From the NCBI RefSeq assembly GCF_034314105.1, contig NZ_JAVIWJ010000001.1, forward strand, positions 1,551,501 to 1,615,500: a DNA stretch of 64,000 nucleotides, given 5' to 3'. Below the pieces are notes generated by a model, which was not told where the DNA came from, ran no database searches, and saw only the letters and a list, made by a program, of their open reading frames with translations. A program made the translations under genes and the position numbers. Within the stretch, counting starts at the first letter, position 1, and each line of letters opens with the position of its first letter. Positions 43,807-53,595 of this stretch are shown in pieces. Source of the stretch: Pseudomonas sp. AB6. Its GTDB lineage: Bacteria; Pseudomonadota; Gammaproteobacteria; Pseudomonadales; Pseudomonadaceae.

Positions 43807-46800
43807 ATGACGGATTTCAGCATGAAGAAGGGTAATCAGCCACCATTGTTGGGCGTCTATACATTAGGCACGTTTTTACTGAGTTTGGCGCCCCTCGCTG
43901 AGGAATTAAACGCTCAAGGCTCCACGCTCATAACCTGCACTGATGTTGAGTGCCTACCCTTATTGAGAAATAGCGATTGCCTGCTGTCCGAGCTGACTTG
44001 GCTTGAATCACTTGAAGATTTGCAACACACATTGCTATTGGACAAAACGCGTAACTGTAATGAGTGGATCGTGATCACCGATGATCACAGCACCGTAGTG
44101 CAACAACGCTATTGGATTGGCATGGGCGCCCACCATTTAATACATCAGCGTAGTTCGCTTGAGCAATTGATCGGCCGCCTCAACCTCAATCAGCCAGAAA
44201 AATCTGCACTGCCAAAGATATTACTTCTATCTGATGATGTGCATGCTGATCTGCTCGTCGATGCATTAAATGAAGAGGGTCTAGAGATCATTTTAAATCG
44301 CGAGGTAGATCATGCGCTGCAAACCCTAGGGCAGGTGCGACCGGACGTTCTTATTATTGATCTGACCGATGCATGCTCCCATGTGTTGGAGATAGCGGAG
44401 ATCGCAAAACAATGGCCGGAAACTGATGACTTACCGGTAATTGCGTTGTTCAGTGAGGACTGCATATTCCAACTTCGTCAGGCCAAAGCGCTCGTTCTAC
44501 TCGACTGGCATGCTAAGCAGATTGCCCCCGGACTGCTAGCCGACATTGCCAAACAACGCGCAGGGGCAGCGCAAAATCGTAGGAGGAGTCATCAAACATG
44601 TGTTAAGGACGCCGAGAGGGCCCGAGCGCGCTTGAAAAACTTTCGCCACGCGATCGACCAACACTCGACTGTCAGTTTGGCTGACACCCAAGGGCGCATT
44701 CTTCATGTAAGCCATAGTTTTTGTGAAATAAGCGGTTATAGCCGCGCAGAACTTATTGGGAAAACTCATCGCATTGTAAAGTCGGGTATACACCCTCACG
44801 AGTTTTACCAGGATATGTGGATGACTATTCGCTGCGGTAAAATCTGGCATGGCGAAGTCTGTAACCGACGTAAGGACGGGCAACTGTATTGGGTTGAGAC
44901 CACCATCGTACCGTTCCTCAACGAGCAGGGGAAACCCATACAGTACATTTCCATACGCACTGACATGACTCAGCACAAAGCGAATGAGACGGCCCTCCGA
45001 GTCAGCCATGAATGTCTTCAGCGCAGCCAGATTGCGGGTCGAGTCGGCACATGGGAGTTTGACATGAGGTCGCGCGCCTTCCAGCTATCCTCTTCGATGA
45101 TAGGTCTGTTTGGGCGCACAGAGGAATTTGCAGAAGTCAGCTACGAAACATTTTTGAGCCTTATTCATACGGATGATCTTCCGCATGTACTCAACAGTAT
45201 TAATCGCATGCTTTCGAATATCGACACATACGAAGTCGAGCATCGAGCGATTTGGCCTGATGGGTCGTGGCACTGGTTACTTCAGCGTGGAGAGGCGGAG
45301 TTCGATGTCAATGGGCGAGCAATTCGGCTTTTTGGCGTCACTCAGGATATACATGCATTAAAAATCGTAGAGCAGACCCTTCAGGAGAGCGAATTGCGCT
45401 TTCGCAGCGCCTTCGACTCCTCTGGCATAGGCATGGCATTGATCGGTTTGGATGGCCGCTGGTTGCAGTTAAATCAAACGCTCTGTGCGATGTTTGATTT
45501 TAGCAACGATGAGTTGTTGAAAAGCTTCCCTCAAGCAATTATCCACCCTGATGATTTAAACCATTATCAAGAGGTTCTTAATCGTTTTATTTGTAATGAC
45601 TGTGTGCCTCAACAATTTGAGAATCGGTACTTCACCAAGGGCGGACGGACGGTCATCGCCGAGCTTAATATTTCTTTGGTTCGCAATGCCGATCAGCAGC
45701 CGCTGCATTTTGTTTGCCAAGTTCAAGACATTACCCAGCGCAAAGCAGCAGAGCACCGACTTACCCTATTCGGGCAGATTTTTGAGTCTAGCGAGCAGTG
45801 CATCGGCATTTTCGATGATAGGTGTCATATGTTCTATCAAAACCGAGCGCTACGTATCGAGTTAGGATACGAAGATGTTGATCTCCTTGGGCAAAATTTC
45901 AAGAATTTCATCGTCGACAAAGAGTCGCCGTCGTCAAAAAAATTGCTGAGAAGCATTTCAGAAGGACGCAATTGGCAAGGACAGTTACCTCTTAGACGAA
46001 AAAATGGTTCTGAATTCATCTCTAATAGTTGTGTAGGTCTTGTTAAGGATGAACAAGGTCAGTTCCAGTACGGATTTAATATTTTTACTGACTTTAGCGA
46101 AGAAATTGCACGCCATAGAGAACTTGGCCAAGCCAAGGTGGCTGCCAATGCAGCTAATCAGGCTAAAACTGATTTTCTATCGAGCATGAGTCATGAATTG
46201 CGTACGCCGATGAATGCTATTCTCGGCTTCGCCCAAATGCTTGAGTGCGACGATAGTCTGGGTGCCGATCAACTTGATAGCGTCCGGGAGATTCTCAACG
46301 GCGGTGATCATCTGTTGGCGTTGATCAATGAAATTTTAGACTTAGCCAAAATTGAATCCAGCAGCCTCACCCTGTCTATAGAGCCTGTAGCACTTCACTG
46401 TATTGTGGCTGAGTGTTGGAGCCTTATTCAGCCTTTAGCAGATGCTCGCGACCTATCGACCCATTTTTTCATTTCCGAGGAAATCATTGTAAAAGCTGAT
46501 CGCATGCGCTTGAAACAAGTGCTACTGAACTTGCTCTCAAATGCAGTGAAATACAATCGAGTTGGTGGTCAGATAACGCTAAAAGCGACCCCTTGCGATG
46601 TGGGCATGTTGCGTATTGAAGTCTCTGACACTGGGATGGGGATTCCCGCAACTCGTATCGATGAGTTATTTCAGCCATTCAGTCGACTTGATGCGGAATA
46701 CAGCGAAATAGAAGGGACTGGCATTGGCTTGAGCATTGCCAAACGTCTGGTGAAACTCATGGGGGGTAGCATTGGCGTCAATAGCATTGAAGGTCAGGGC

Positions 46801-47289
46801 AGTACGTTCTGGCTTGAACTATATGCTGACGAAGCACTCACTCAAAGCACCACCATTGAGCCTGACTGCATCCGCATTCGGCAGGCTGGCAACAACTTTG
46901 CAGCTCAGCGCGTGCTGTGCGTGGACGACAATCCGATCAATCTGAAACTGATCAGCACGTATTTTAAAAAGCACCCTCATATTCAAGTCCTCACTGCTAG
47001 CTCCCCGGCGCAGGGACTCGAAATTGCCCTCACCCAGACACCCGATCTGATTTTGCTCGACATCAACATGCCGGAAATGGACGGCTACCAATTACTAGCC
47101 ATTCTTCAGTCAGATCCCCGCACTCGCGTAGTGCCAGTCATTGCCGTCACGGCCAATGCCATGCCATCTGATGTTGAGCGAGCACAGCAAGCCGGATTCG
47201 ATAGTTATCTAACCAAGCCGATAAACTTTCATCAGTTACTTGAAATATTGAACCGGCACCTTAATCTGGGCGTCGAGGAGTTGGCATGA
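43807..47289 (+). CDS. Multi-PAS hybrid sensor histidine kinase
   Basis: 1160 residues; start at ATG 43807 uncertain (ATG 43822 also fits). Residues 1-270 resemble a degenerate receiver-like region. Four PAS domains span about 275-780, the first with Aer-like HPHEFYQDMW. A HisKA dimer follows with H-box SHELRTPMNAI (about residue 795), then HATPase N and G boxes (NLLSNAVKYN, DTGMGIP), and a C-terminal receiver with phospho-Asp in LLDINMPEMDGY (about 1082). It overlaps the RpfG-like gene by 4 bases, so phosphorelay to it is likely. No membrane segment is seen. Confidence 0.92.
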   Translation: MTDFSMKKGNQPPLLGVYTLGTFLLSLAPLAEELNAQGSTLITCTDVECLPLLRNSDCLLSELTWLESLEDLQHTLLLDKTRNCNEWIVITDDHSTVVQQRYWIGMGAHHLIHQRSSLEQLIGRLNLNQPEKSALPKILLLSDDVHADLLVDALNEEGLEIILNREVDHALQTLGQVRPDVLIIDLTDACSHVLEIAEIAKQWPETDDLPVIALFSEDCIFQLRQAKALVLLDWHAKQIAPGLLADIAKQRAGAAQNRRRSHQTCVKDAERARARLKNFRHAIDQHSTVSLADTQGRILHVSHSFCEISGYSRAELIGKTHRIVKSGIHPHEFYQDMWMTIRCGKIWHGEVCNRRKDGQLYWVETTIVPFLNEQGKPIQYISIRTDMTQHKANETALRVSHECLQRSQIAGRVGTWEFDMRSRAFQLSSSMIGLFGRTEEFAEVSYETFLSLIHTDDLPHVLNSINRMLSNIDTYEVEHRAIWPDGSWHWLLQRGEAEFDVNGRAIRLFGVTQDIHALKIVEQTLQESELRFRSAFDSSGIGMALIGLDGRWLQLNQTLCAMFDFSNDELLKSFPQAIIHPDDLNHYQEVLNRFICNDCVPQQFENRYFTKGGRTVIAELNISLVRNADQQPLHFVCQVQDITQRKAAEHRLTLFGQIFESSEQCIGIFDDRCHMFYQNRALRIELGYEDVDLLGQNFKNFIVDKESPSSKKLLRSISEGRNWQGQLPLRRKNGSEFISNSCVGLVKDEQGQFQYGFNIFTDFSEEIARHRELGQAKVAANAANQAKTDFLSSMSHELRTPMNAILGFAQMLECDDSLGADQLDSVREILNGGDHLLALINEILDLAKIESSSLTLSIEPVALHCIVAECWSLIQPLADARDLSTHFFISEEIIVKADRMRLKQVLLNLLSNAVKYNRVGGQITLKATPCDVGMLRIEVSDTGMGIPATRIDELFQPFSRLDAEYSEIEGTGIGLSIAKRLVKLMGGSIGVNSIEGQGSTFWLELYADEALTQSTTIEPDCIRIRQAGNNFAAQRVLCVDDNPINLKLISTYFKKHPHIQVLTASSPAQGLEIALTQTPDLILLDINMPEMDGYQLLAILQSDPRTRVVPVIAVTANAMPSDVERAQQAGFDSYLTKPINFHQLLEILNRHLNLGVEELA

Positions 47290-48344
47290 GTCACCCACCT
47301 GTTATGCAGGCCCGTATATTTGCCGTAGACGACGAACCCAGTAATCTTAAGCTACTGGAAAAAATGCTCGTCCGTCAGGGCTATCCAGCCCCTGTCCTAA
47401 TCCAAGACTCCCGGCAGGTTATTGCGCATTACCTAGAGGCACGTCCAGACCTCATTTTGCTTGATATCAACATGCCGTATCTTGACGGGTACAAGGTGTT
47501 GGAGCAGTTACAGGCACTGGATGACCCACTGCTGCCTCCTGTGATCATCCTGACCGCACAGAATGGTAAGGATGAGCTGTTGAAAGCGCTTGCTGCGGGC
47601 GCCCGCGACTTCGTCAGCAAACCATTCTCCCGTGTAGAGTTCTTGATGCGGGTGCGAAATTTGCTAGATGCGCAAATAGCTCATCGGCTTTTGCACGACA
47701 ACCACACGCTATTAGAGCAATTGGTTCAGACGCGGACGCAGGAACTCAATAATGCTCGAATTCAGGCTGTGCAGTGTTTGGGACGTGCTGCCGAGTATAG
47801 AGACAACGAAACAGGTTTTCATATTCTGCGCATGAGTCAGTACAGCGCCTTGCTAGCTAAATATTTAGGCTGTTCTGACAAACAATGCGAGCTTTTGCAA
47901 TACGCTAGCCAGATGCACGATATTGGAAAAATTGGTATTCCTGACCGAATTTTGCTCAAACCTGGAAATTTCAATGACGATGAATGGGAGATTATGAAAA
48001 CCCATTCGCGTATCGGCGCGAAAATTCTTGAGCAAGGCGACGCTCCACTCATTTGTATGGCTCGCAGCATTGCGCTGACACATCATGAGAAGTGGGATGG
48101 CAGTGGCTATCCACAGGGGTTGTCGAGAGCCGCAATACCTCTGGAGGGGCGTATTGTTGCGGTTGCGGATGTATTCGATGCGCTGACTTCAAACCGCCCC
48201 TATAAAGTGGCCTGGTCAATCGATGATGCTGTCCAACATATAAATGACGGGGCTGGCGTACACTTTGACCCTGCTGTTGTGGCCATTTTCTTGGAGCATC
48301 TGGACGAAATACTTAAAATTCGTGATCGATATATGGAGTTATAA
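47286..48344 (+). CDS. RpfG-like response regulator with HD-GYP domain
   Basis: 352 residues. The receiver has acidic residues D15-D16 and phospho-Asp D60 (LLDINMPYLDGY). The HD-GYP domain shows MHDIGKIGIPDRIL, HHEKWDGSGYP and VADVFDALTSNRPYK, with all metal residues intact, so c-di-GMP phosphodiesterase activity is expected. It starts inside the end of the hybrid kinase gene, so they form a coupled sensor-output pair. Bases 48345-48670 downstream show nothing. Confidence 0.93.
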   Translation: MSHPPVMQARIFAVDDEPSNLKLLEKMLVRQGYPAPVLIQDSRQVIAHYLEARPDLILLDINMPYLDGYKVLEQLQALDDPLLPPVIILTAQNGKDELLKALAAGARDFVSKPFSRVEFLMRVRNLLDAQIAHRLLHDNHTLLEQLVQTRTQELNNARIQAVQCLGRAAEYRDNETGFHILRMSQYSALLAKYLGCSDKQCELLQYASQMHDIGKIGIPDRILLKPGNFNDDEWEIMKTHSRIGAKILEQGDAPLICMARSIALTHHEKWDGSGYPQGLSRAAIPLEGRIVAVADVFDALTSNRPYKVAWSIDDAVQHINDGAGVHFDPAVVAIFLEHLDEILKIRDRYMEL

Positions 48345-48670
48345 ATCGACGTGTCGGCGTTTTTCAAAATACCTTGCTTAGCGTCCAACCGGGCCTTTTG
48401 TCCTTTTGCCGCCAGCACGACTCGGTAAGCTTGGGGACGTCCGGCTCTAGTTTTTTAAAGATACGCAAATCGCAGGTTTTTATCGTCCACGTTGCGGAAA
48501 TTCGGTTTCCCTTTTCGCACAAGATTGGCGTGGATGCGGTGGCCCACGCGACGCTTGCGATAGACGCGCGGGGAGGGGATTCCACGGCCATTTGGCCACC
48601 CCTAAGGCAGGCAGCGAAGCAGGATTAATCCACTACTATCGACCTCTTTTATCGAAGCAAAGAGGTCGTC

Positions 48671-49378
48671 GTGGAAAGCTTATCCATGCGTAAGATTAGA
48701 GAAGTATTACGTCTCAAATTCGAGGTCGGCCTGTCTGCTCGCCAGATCGCCGTCAGCTTGCAAGTGAGTCGAGCCAGCGTCGGTGACTATCTCAATCGCT
48801 TTGCTGCCAGCGGGCTGATTTGGCCCTCGGCTGTGACCGATACCGAGCTGCAACGACGTCTTTTCCCACCACCGCCTGCGGTTCCCAGGGATCAACGTCC
48901 GATACCAAGGCTCACGCTGAACTGCGCCACCCCGGTGTCATGCTGGCTCTGCTCTGGCAAGAGTACCGCCTCAGCCATGAGTAGTCGTCTAAAGCGGCCC
49001 GACTGCGTCATAACGCTTGCCTAGAGGACATCGATTACCGCAGTCCCCGTGGCCCGGACAGTCACTGATCCTGCAACTGGGCAGCGGCCCCTGGTTACGG
49101 CCGGATACGCCAAGACAGATCTGCTGATCCTGGATGACTGGGGCTTGGCTCCGTTTACCGCTGCGCAACGGCGCAACATGCTGGAACTGCTGGACGACCT
49201 TTACGGCCATCGCTCAACACTGGTGACCAGCCAGATGCCGGTGGACAAATGGCACGAGCTGATCGGCAGCCGACCTTGGCCGACGCGATCCTCGACCGGG
49301 TAGTACACAACGCTTACCGCCTCGAACTGAAGGGCGAATCGATGCGCAGGCGCTCAACGAAATTGACGACAGCGGGTA
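48671..49378 (+). mobile_element. IS21-family remnant (istA and istB fragments)
   Basis: The first frame (MESLSMRKIREVLRLKFEVG, LSARQIAVSLQVSRASVGDY) is the IstA N-terminus with its HTH, lost after about 60-90 codons. A second frame ([37 protein letters not shown]) is the C-terminal half of IstB, including Walker B. A frameshift near 49275 moves the end ([20 protein letters not shown]) to another frame, to TAA 49376-49378. The transposase core is deleted, so the element is dead. Confidence 0.85.
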
Positions 49379-49746
49379 AACAATGCAAATCTGCGTCGCT
49401 GCGCTCCGACTGCCCGGCCGGATAAGCGTGGAACAGGTGGCCCGATGTTAGTGGAATGAGTGGCCGAATGGCGTGGAATCCGTAGGCTAACTGACAACGC
49501 CCAGAAAAACTTGCTGACAGTAACCGGATGAGGCTCGATTTCGGTCATGCCTTTCTCCAAGCCTGTTTTGTAGCCCGTAAAACCATCGAAAACCACCTTG
49601 CCGTTCAAGTTGCGCGCATGCTCACCCGCGCGCCTCAGGCTGAGTTATACGGGGGGTAACTGGTGCGGCAATGGTTGGCGAACCGTCACCTATTACCTTT
49701 CCCACAGTGATAGGTGTTCGCGAGACAAACAACTAGAGTGTTAAAT
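49379..49746. other. IS-flanking non-coding stretch
   Basis: The first part (49400-49500) looks like the trailing end of the IS21 element. A minus-strand frame near 49500-49630 (HARNLNGKVVFDGFTGYKTG) is protein-like, but I cannot assign it. Nothing else is seen before the stop of the GGDEF-EAL gene. Confidence 0.35.
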
Positions 49747-52320
49747 CTAACCCACCGGTATCTTCGCCATTAGTAAGGAGTCGAAAGCATCGCTCTCTAA
49801 AGGTCGGCTCAAGAAATACCCTTGGCCCTCATCGCAACAGACTGCTTTGAGTAAATCAAGATGCTCGATGGTTTCAATACCTTCCGCAGTTACAGTCAAA
49901 GACAATGCGCGGCCCAGGCCTACAATGGCTTGAATGATCGATCTATCGTCTTCGCTTTCACCCAGTCGGCTGACGAAACTGCGGTCTATTTTGAGCCCGT
50001 CGAACGGAAACGAACGTAGGTAGCTGAGGGATGAGTAGCCGGTTCCAAAGTCATCCATGGATATGCGCACGCCTAAATCTTTCAGAACTCGCATCACTTC
50101 AAGAGCTCCAGAAGCGTCTTCAAGCATAACGCTTTCGGTTACCTCTAACTCCAAGCGCTTCGCTTCGAGTCCAGTGTCCTCGATTGCTTTGCCGATTCGC
50201 TCAACCAAATTACCGCGTTGGAATTCGGTGGAAGATAAGTTAACCGACACAAAGAGGTTTTCTGGCCAGCGAGCTGCGGTTGCGCAGGCCGTTGTTAGCA
50301 CCCAGTTGCTAAGTGGGAGGATGAGTCCGGTTTCTTCAGCGATAGGTATAAATGTATCCGGCGAAATCAGGCCTCGCTTGGGGTGCTGCCAGCGCACTAA
50401 AGCTTCCGCTCCAACCAGTTCTCCATTATTAATGCGGAAGCGGGGTTGGAAATGCAGGCGCAACTCTCCATGTTTTATCCCGTAACGAAGGTCGTTTTCG
50501 AGCTGGCGGCGTTCGATGATTTTTGTATTCATGTCGCTGGCATAGAATCGCCATGTATTGCGCCCTCCGGCTTTAGCCTCATACAACGCAATGTCGGCAT
50601 ACCGCAGCAGCTCCGCTGCCTGAATAGCGTCGTGGGGGGCCATGGCAATGCCAACGCTCGCACTCACAAAAACCTCCTGATCCTCAATCGCTATTGGCTG
50701 TTCAATAGAATCGATCAAGCGCCGACACGCCGCCTCCACCTCGTCTGGGGAGCTGACATCATTAAGAATCAATACAAACTCATCACCACCAATTCTCGCA
50801 ACCAGGTCACCGCTGCGGACGCAGTCGCCCAACCGACGAGAGACTTCGTTAAGAACTTGATCACCGGCGGCATGGCCGAGCAGATCATTTACAGGCTTAA
50901 AGCGGTCAAGGTCGAGACTGAGCATCACCAAAGGCTGTTCTTGGGAGGGCGCAGACTTAAGTTTCCCGTCGAGGAACTCTTGTAGCCGAGTCCTGTTTGG
51001 CAGTCCGGTCAGAGCGTCGTGTTGCGACAGGTATTCAATACGCCGACGCGCTTCAACTTCGTCGGTTACGTCCGTTGCGGTGCCTCGAAATCCCTCACGG
51101 ATTAATCCGCGTGCCGATAGTCGAGTAATTCGGGCGTTGTCTCTAATGTCAACGTAGCTACATTGCACGCTGATGTTGTGTCGACGGTTTGGGATGCTTA
51201 GCCATTGAGATATCGCGCCGAGGTCGGTATGGAGCAGGTCATCAATGGTTGCACCGATCCAATCGTCTCTGCGCAGCCCTGTCACACTTTCAAACCGCTC
51301 GGAAAGGTAAGTAAATCGCCAGTCTCTGTCGATTTCCCATATCCAGTCCGAGCTAGCCCCAACGACATCGCGAAAACGTGCTTCGCTGGTTGCAAGCGCC
51401 GCCTGACTTTGCTTCAGGGACTCAAAGCTCAAGTCCAAGGCGAGGGCAGCAACTGTTGTTCGGCGAAGTATCGCCCACGTCATGAGCCAAGCTAGAAAGG
51501 CGGCAACGGCGACAAGCGGCAGCATGAAACTAAGCAGGTGGCGGCCAGGCTTCGCAGGGTTCCAGTGAAGTCGGCCAGCGGCCCCGTCCTTACCCAGAGG
51601 CAGAATAGACGCCCCCTCAATCTCATCGGACGTGGACAAGTGCAACTCTTCAACCCCGTACTCTTTGCCTATCGTCTCCAATCTACTGCTATCCAGCGTT
51701 TCAACGAAGAACAAAACCGAGGCTGGCCCATCATCCCTCTCAACAGTCGGATCAGCCCCTGGCGTTAAAGCGGCCGCCACAACCAAAGCAGGCACACCAC
51801 CAACATCGACAAATGTTGCCACCGGGGTCTCACTTCTCGCGCCTGCCCTAGCCCGATCAAGAAGGGCTCCGACGGGCTGTCCAAGCCAATCGGCAGCCTT
51901 GGTTGCAACTAGCTTTCCTCTTACCACCGAATAGACGGTGCGATCCAACGCGTTCACAACGAACACGCCTTGGACGCCAAAGTCAGAGTAGAGCGTCGAT
52001 CCAAGGTTTTGCCTGCGGAAGGCCCAGTCGGTGTCTATGGCTGTATGCAAATGTTTGTAGGCATCGCCCCAAAAAGCGTAATCCTTGACAGTCATTACTA
52101 GGTTTTTCTGGAGAGTTTGCACCGCTTTCTTAGCGTAAAACGCGCTTTCTTGTTCTTCTGTGCTGTCGAGATTTTGCGCTACGTAGATAAGCAGACAGCT
52201 TGCAAGAACAAAAACAAAAGCCAACAGCCTCGCGAAATTGACCAGAGATCTTCTGACAAGCGCCACGCTTGTAAGAGTCGGGCTCCTATGGGATCCCTTG
52301 GGAAAGTTAGGCTGTGACAT
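49747..52320 (-). CDS. CHASE4-PAS-GGDEF-EAL protein
   Basis: 857 residues. TM1 near 28-50, a CHASE4 sensor domain (YAFWGDAYKHLH, LYSDFGVQGVFVVNALDRTV) in the periplasm, TM2 near 268-290, then a PAS domain (FRDVVGASSDWIWEIDRDWR). GGDEF site is intact (RIGGDEFVLIL, about residue 512) and the EAL domain shows GAEALVRWQHP (about 638), DDFGTGYSS and EGIETIEHL, so both synthesis and hydrolysis of c-di-GMP are possible. It lies in the PYP/chemotaxis cluster but on the opposite strand, after the IS21 remnant. Confidence 0.93.
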   Translation of the reverse strand: MSQPNFPKGSHRSPTLTSVALVRRSLVNFARLLAFVFVLASCLLIYVAQNLDSTEEQESAFYAKKAVQTLQKNLVMTVKDYAFWGDAYKHLHTAIDTDWAFRRQNLGSTLYSDFGVQGVFVVNALDRTVYSVVRGKLVATKAADWLGQPVGALLDRARAGARSETPVATFVDVGGVPALVVAAALTPGADPTVERDDGPASVLFFVETLDSSRLETIGKEYGVEELHLSTSDEIEGASILPLGKDGAAGRLHWNPAKPGRHLLSFMLPLVAVAAFLAWLMTWAILRRTTVAALALDLSFESLKQSQAALATSEARFRDVVGASSDWIWEIDRDWRFTYLSERFESVTGLRRDDWIGATIDDLLHTDLGAISQWLSIPNRRHNISVQCSYVDIRDNARITRLSARGLIREGFRGTATDVTDEVEARRRIEYLSQHDALTGLPNRTRLQEFLDGKLKSAPSQEQPLVMLSLDLDRFKPVNDLLGHAAGDQVLNEVSRRLGDCVRSGDLVARIGGDEFVLILNDVSSPDEVEAACRRLIDSIEQPIAIEDQEVFVSASVGIAMAPHDAIQAAELLRYADIALYEAKAGGRNTWRFYASDMNTKIIERRQLENDLRYGIKHGELRLHFQPRFRINNGELVGAEALVRWQHPKRGLISPDTFIPIAEETGLILPLSNWVLTTACATAARWPENLFVSVNLSSTEFQRGNLVERIGKAIEDTGLEAKRLELEVTESVMLEDASGALEVMRVLKDLGVRISMDDFGTGYSSLSYLRSFPFDGLKIDRSFVSRLGESEDDRSIIQAIVGLGRALSLTVTAEGIETIEHLDLLKAVCCDEGQGYFLSRPLESDAFDSLLMAKIPVG

Positions 52321-52615
52321 ATCGTACCAAGCAATGAAAGGGGAGGCGTGCCTCTATCATCGATGTATCGGCAGTGGTTATAATTTTTTGAGCGACTGGT
52401 CAGACGTTCTCTACAGGCCCGCCGTGTGTTGGCTATCAGATGTTGTGGCTAAGTACGACGCTGGCAGTCGAAGTGCCGGGCGGTCGTACTCCTGGGTGAC
52501 CTGAATTTTGAAGGATTTGGCGTAAGGGCGAAGTCGCGATTGCATGAGAGTGTACACGCCATCCGCTGACTTGCCATCGCTGACCGACAAGCACTATTCG
52601 GCCTGCTGTAACAGC

Positions 52616-52652
52616 TGCCCCTCAAGCCGTTGCACAGTGGACTTGAGGGGCA
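52616..52652 (-). terminator. Hairpin downstream of EAL gene, terminator-like
   Basis: TGCCCCTCAAG (52616-52626) pairs with CTTGAGGGGCA (52642-52652) over a 15-base loop. It lies 44 bases past the stop of the EAL gene (minus). No clear U-run follows on the minus strand, so termination is a moderate guess. Bases 52321-52615 upstream hold no gene. Confidence 0.5.
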
Positions 52653-52695
52653 AGGTCAGGCATCTGCGCTATGTGGGGCCAGGGACACGAGATGT

Positions 52696-53475
52696 CTATG
52701 GGCAGACCAGCTCCAGCGGCATCGATTGCAGCGCCCCAATCACTGGCCTGGCGAATAAATAACCCTGCATGAGTTCAACTCCCAACTCCAGTAGGGCATC
52801 GCGCTCCTCGCTAGTCTCAATTCCCTCAGCAACAACGGTGATGTTCAGCCGGTTTGAAAGCAAAGCGATGCTTTCGACTATGGCGCGCCGCGCTCGGTCT
52901 TTGTCGATTCCGCGCGTGAGCGCCATATCGATCTTTATGACTTGCGGCTGGAACATCGCCAGAAAGTTGAGGCCAGAATAGCCAGATCCGAAGTCGTCGA
53001 TAGCCGTGGTGAAGCCTTGGCGCTCGTACTCTTGGAAAATGGATTTCAAATGATCCGGATCATCCACGCGTTCGCCCTCTGTCACCTCAAACATAAGGCG
53101 ATTGACCGGAAAGTCGAATATGCGAGCTGCTTCCAGGGTTGCGCGGATGCACGTCTCAGCCCTGTACACGGCATTGGGTAGAAAATTGATACTTAGCTTG
53201 CATTCGGGGATGGCAGGCAGGCCAAGGCGGGCGGCGAGTTCAATTGCCCTAACTCTGCAGGCCTGATCAAACCGATAGCGATTGGTGTCATTCACCAAGC
53301 CGAGGATGTGTGCGGCTGATTCACCATTGACACCACGTACTAATGCTTCGTAGGCGTAAGGTGCCCCTGTGCGGACATTGTAGATGGGTTGAAAAGCCAT
53401 GGTGAATTCGAAGCCCAGACCTTCAAGATTTCGACATTCCGCGCATCCGACAGCCAGAGGTATAAGTTGCGTCAT
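52696..53475 (-). CDS. Stand-alone EAL-domain c-di-GMP phosphodiesterase
   Basis: 259 residues. The EAL motif is present as YEALVRGV, with N in INFLPNAVY, E in FEVTEGERV, DDFGSGYSGLN, K in IKIDMALTRG and EGIET, so a catalytic enzyme is expected. The N-terminus has CAECRNLEG, as in other short EAL proteins. No BLUF or receiver domain is fused. It lies between the chemoreceptor and GGDEF-EAL genes on the same strand, with a hairpin after its stop. Confidence 0.9.
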   Translation of the reverse strand: MTQLIPLAVGCAECRNLEGLGFEFTMAFQPIYNVRTGAPYAYEALVRGVNGESAAHILGLVNDTNRYRFDQACRVRAIELAARLGLPAIPECKLSINFLPNAVYRAETCIRATLEAARIFDFPVNRLMFEVTEGERVDDPDHLKSIFQEYERQGFTTAIDDFGSGYSGLNFLAMFQPQVIKIDMALTRGIDKDRARRAIVESIALLSNRLNITVVAEGIETSEERDALLELGVELMQGYLFARPVIGALQSMPLELVCP

Positions 53476-53595
53476 TGCTAGTCCCTTGATAAATCGACAC
53501 TCGATATAATCGTTCTCGAATGGTTGGTATCTGCGTGGGTTGATACACGCGTGGCGAGCATTTATGGTGGGGCGTCGGAGATTATGAAGCGCTAC

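Noticed and set aside
52696..53475. Blue-light BLUF-EAL protein
   Set aside because: The N-terminus is too short for a BLUF domain; only an EAL domain is present.
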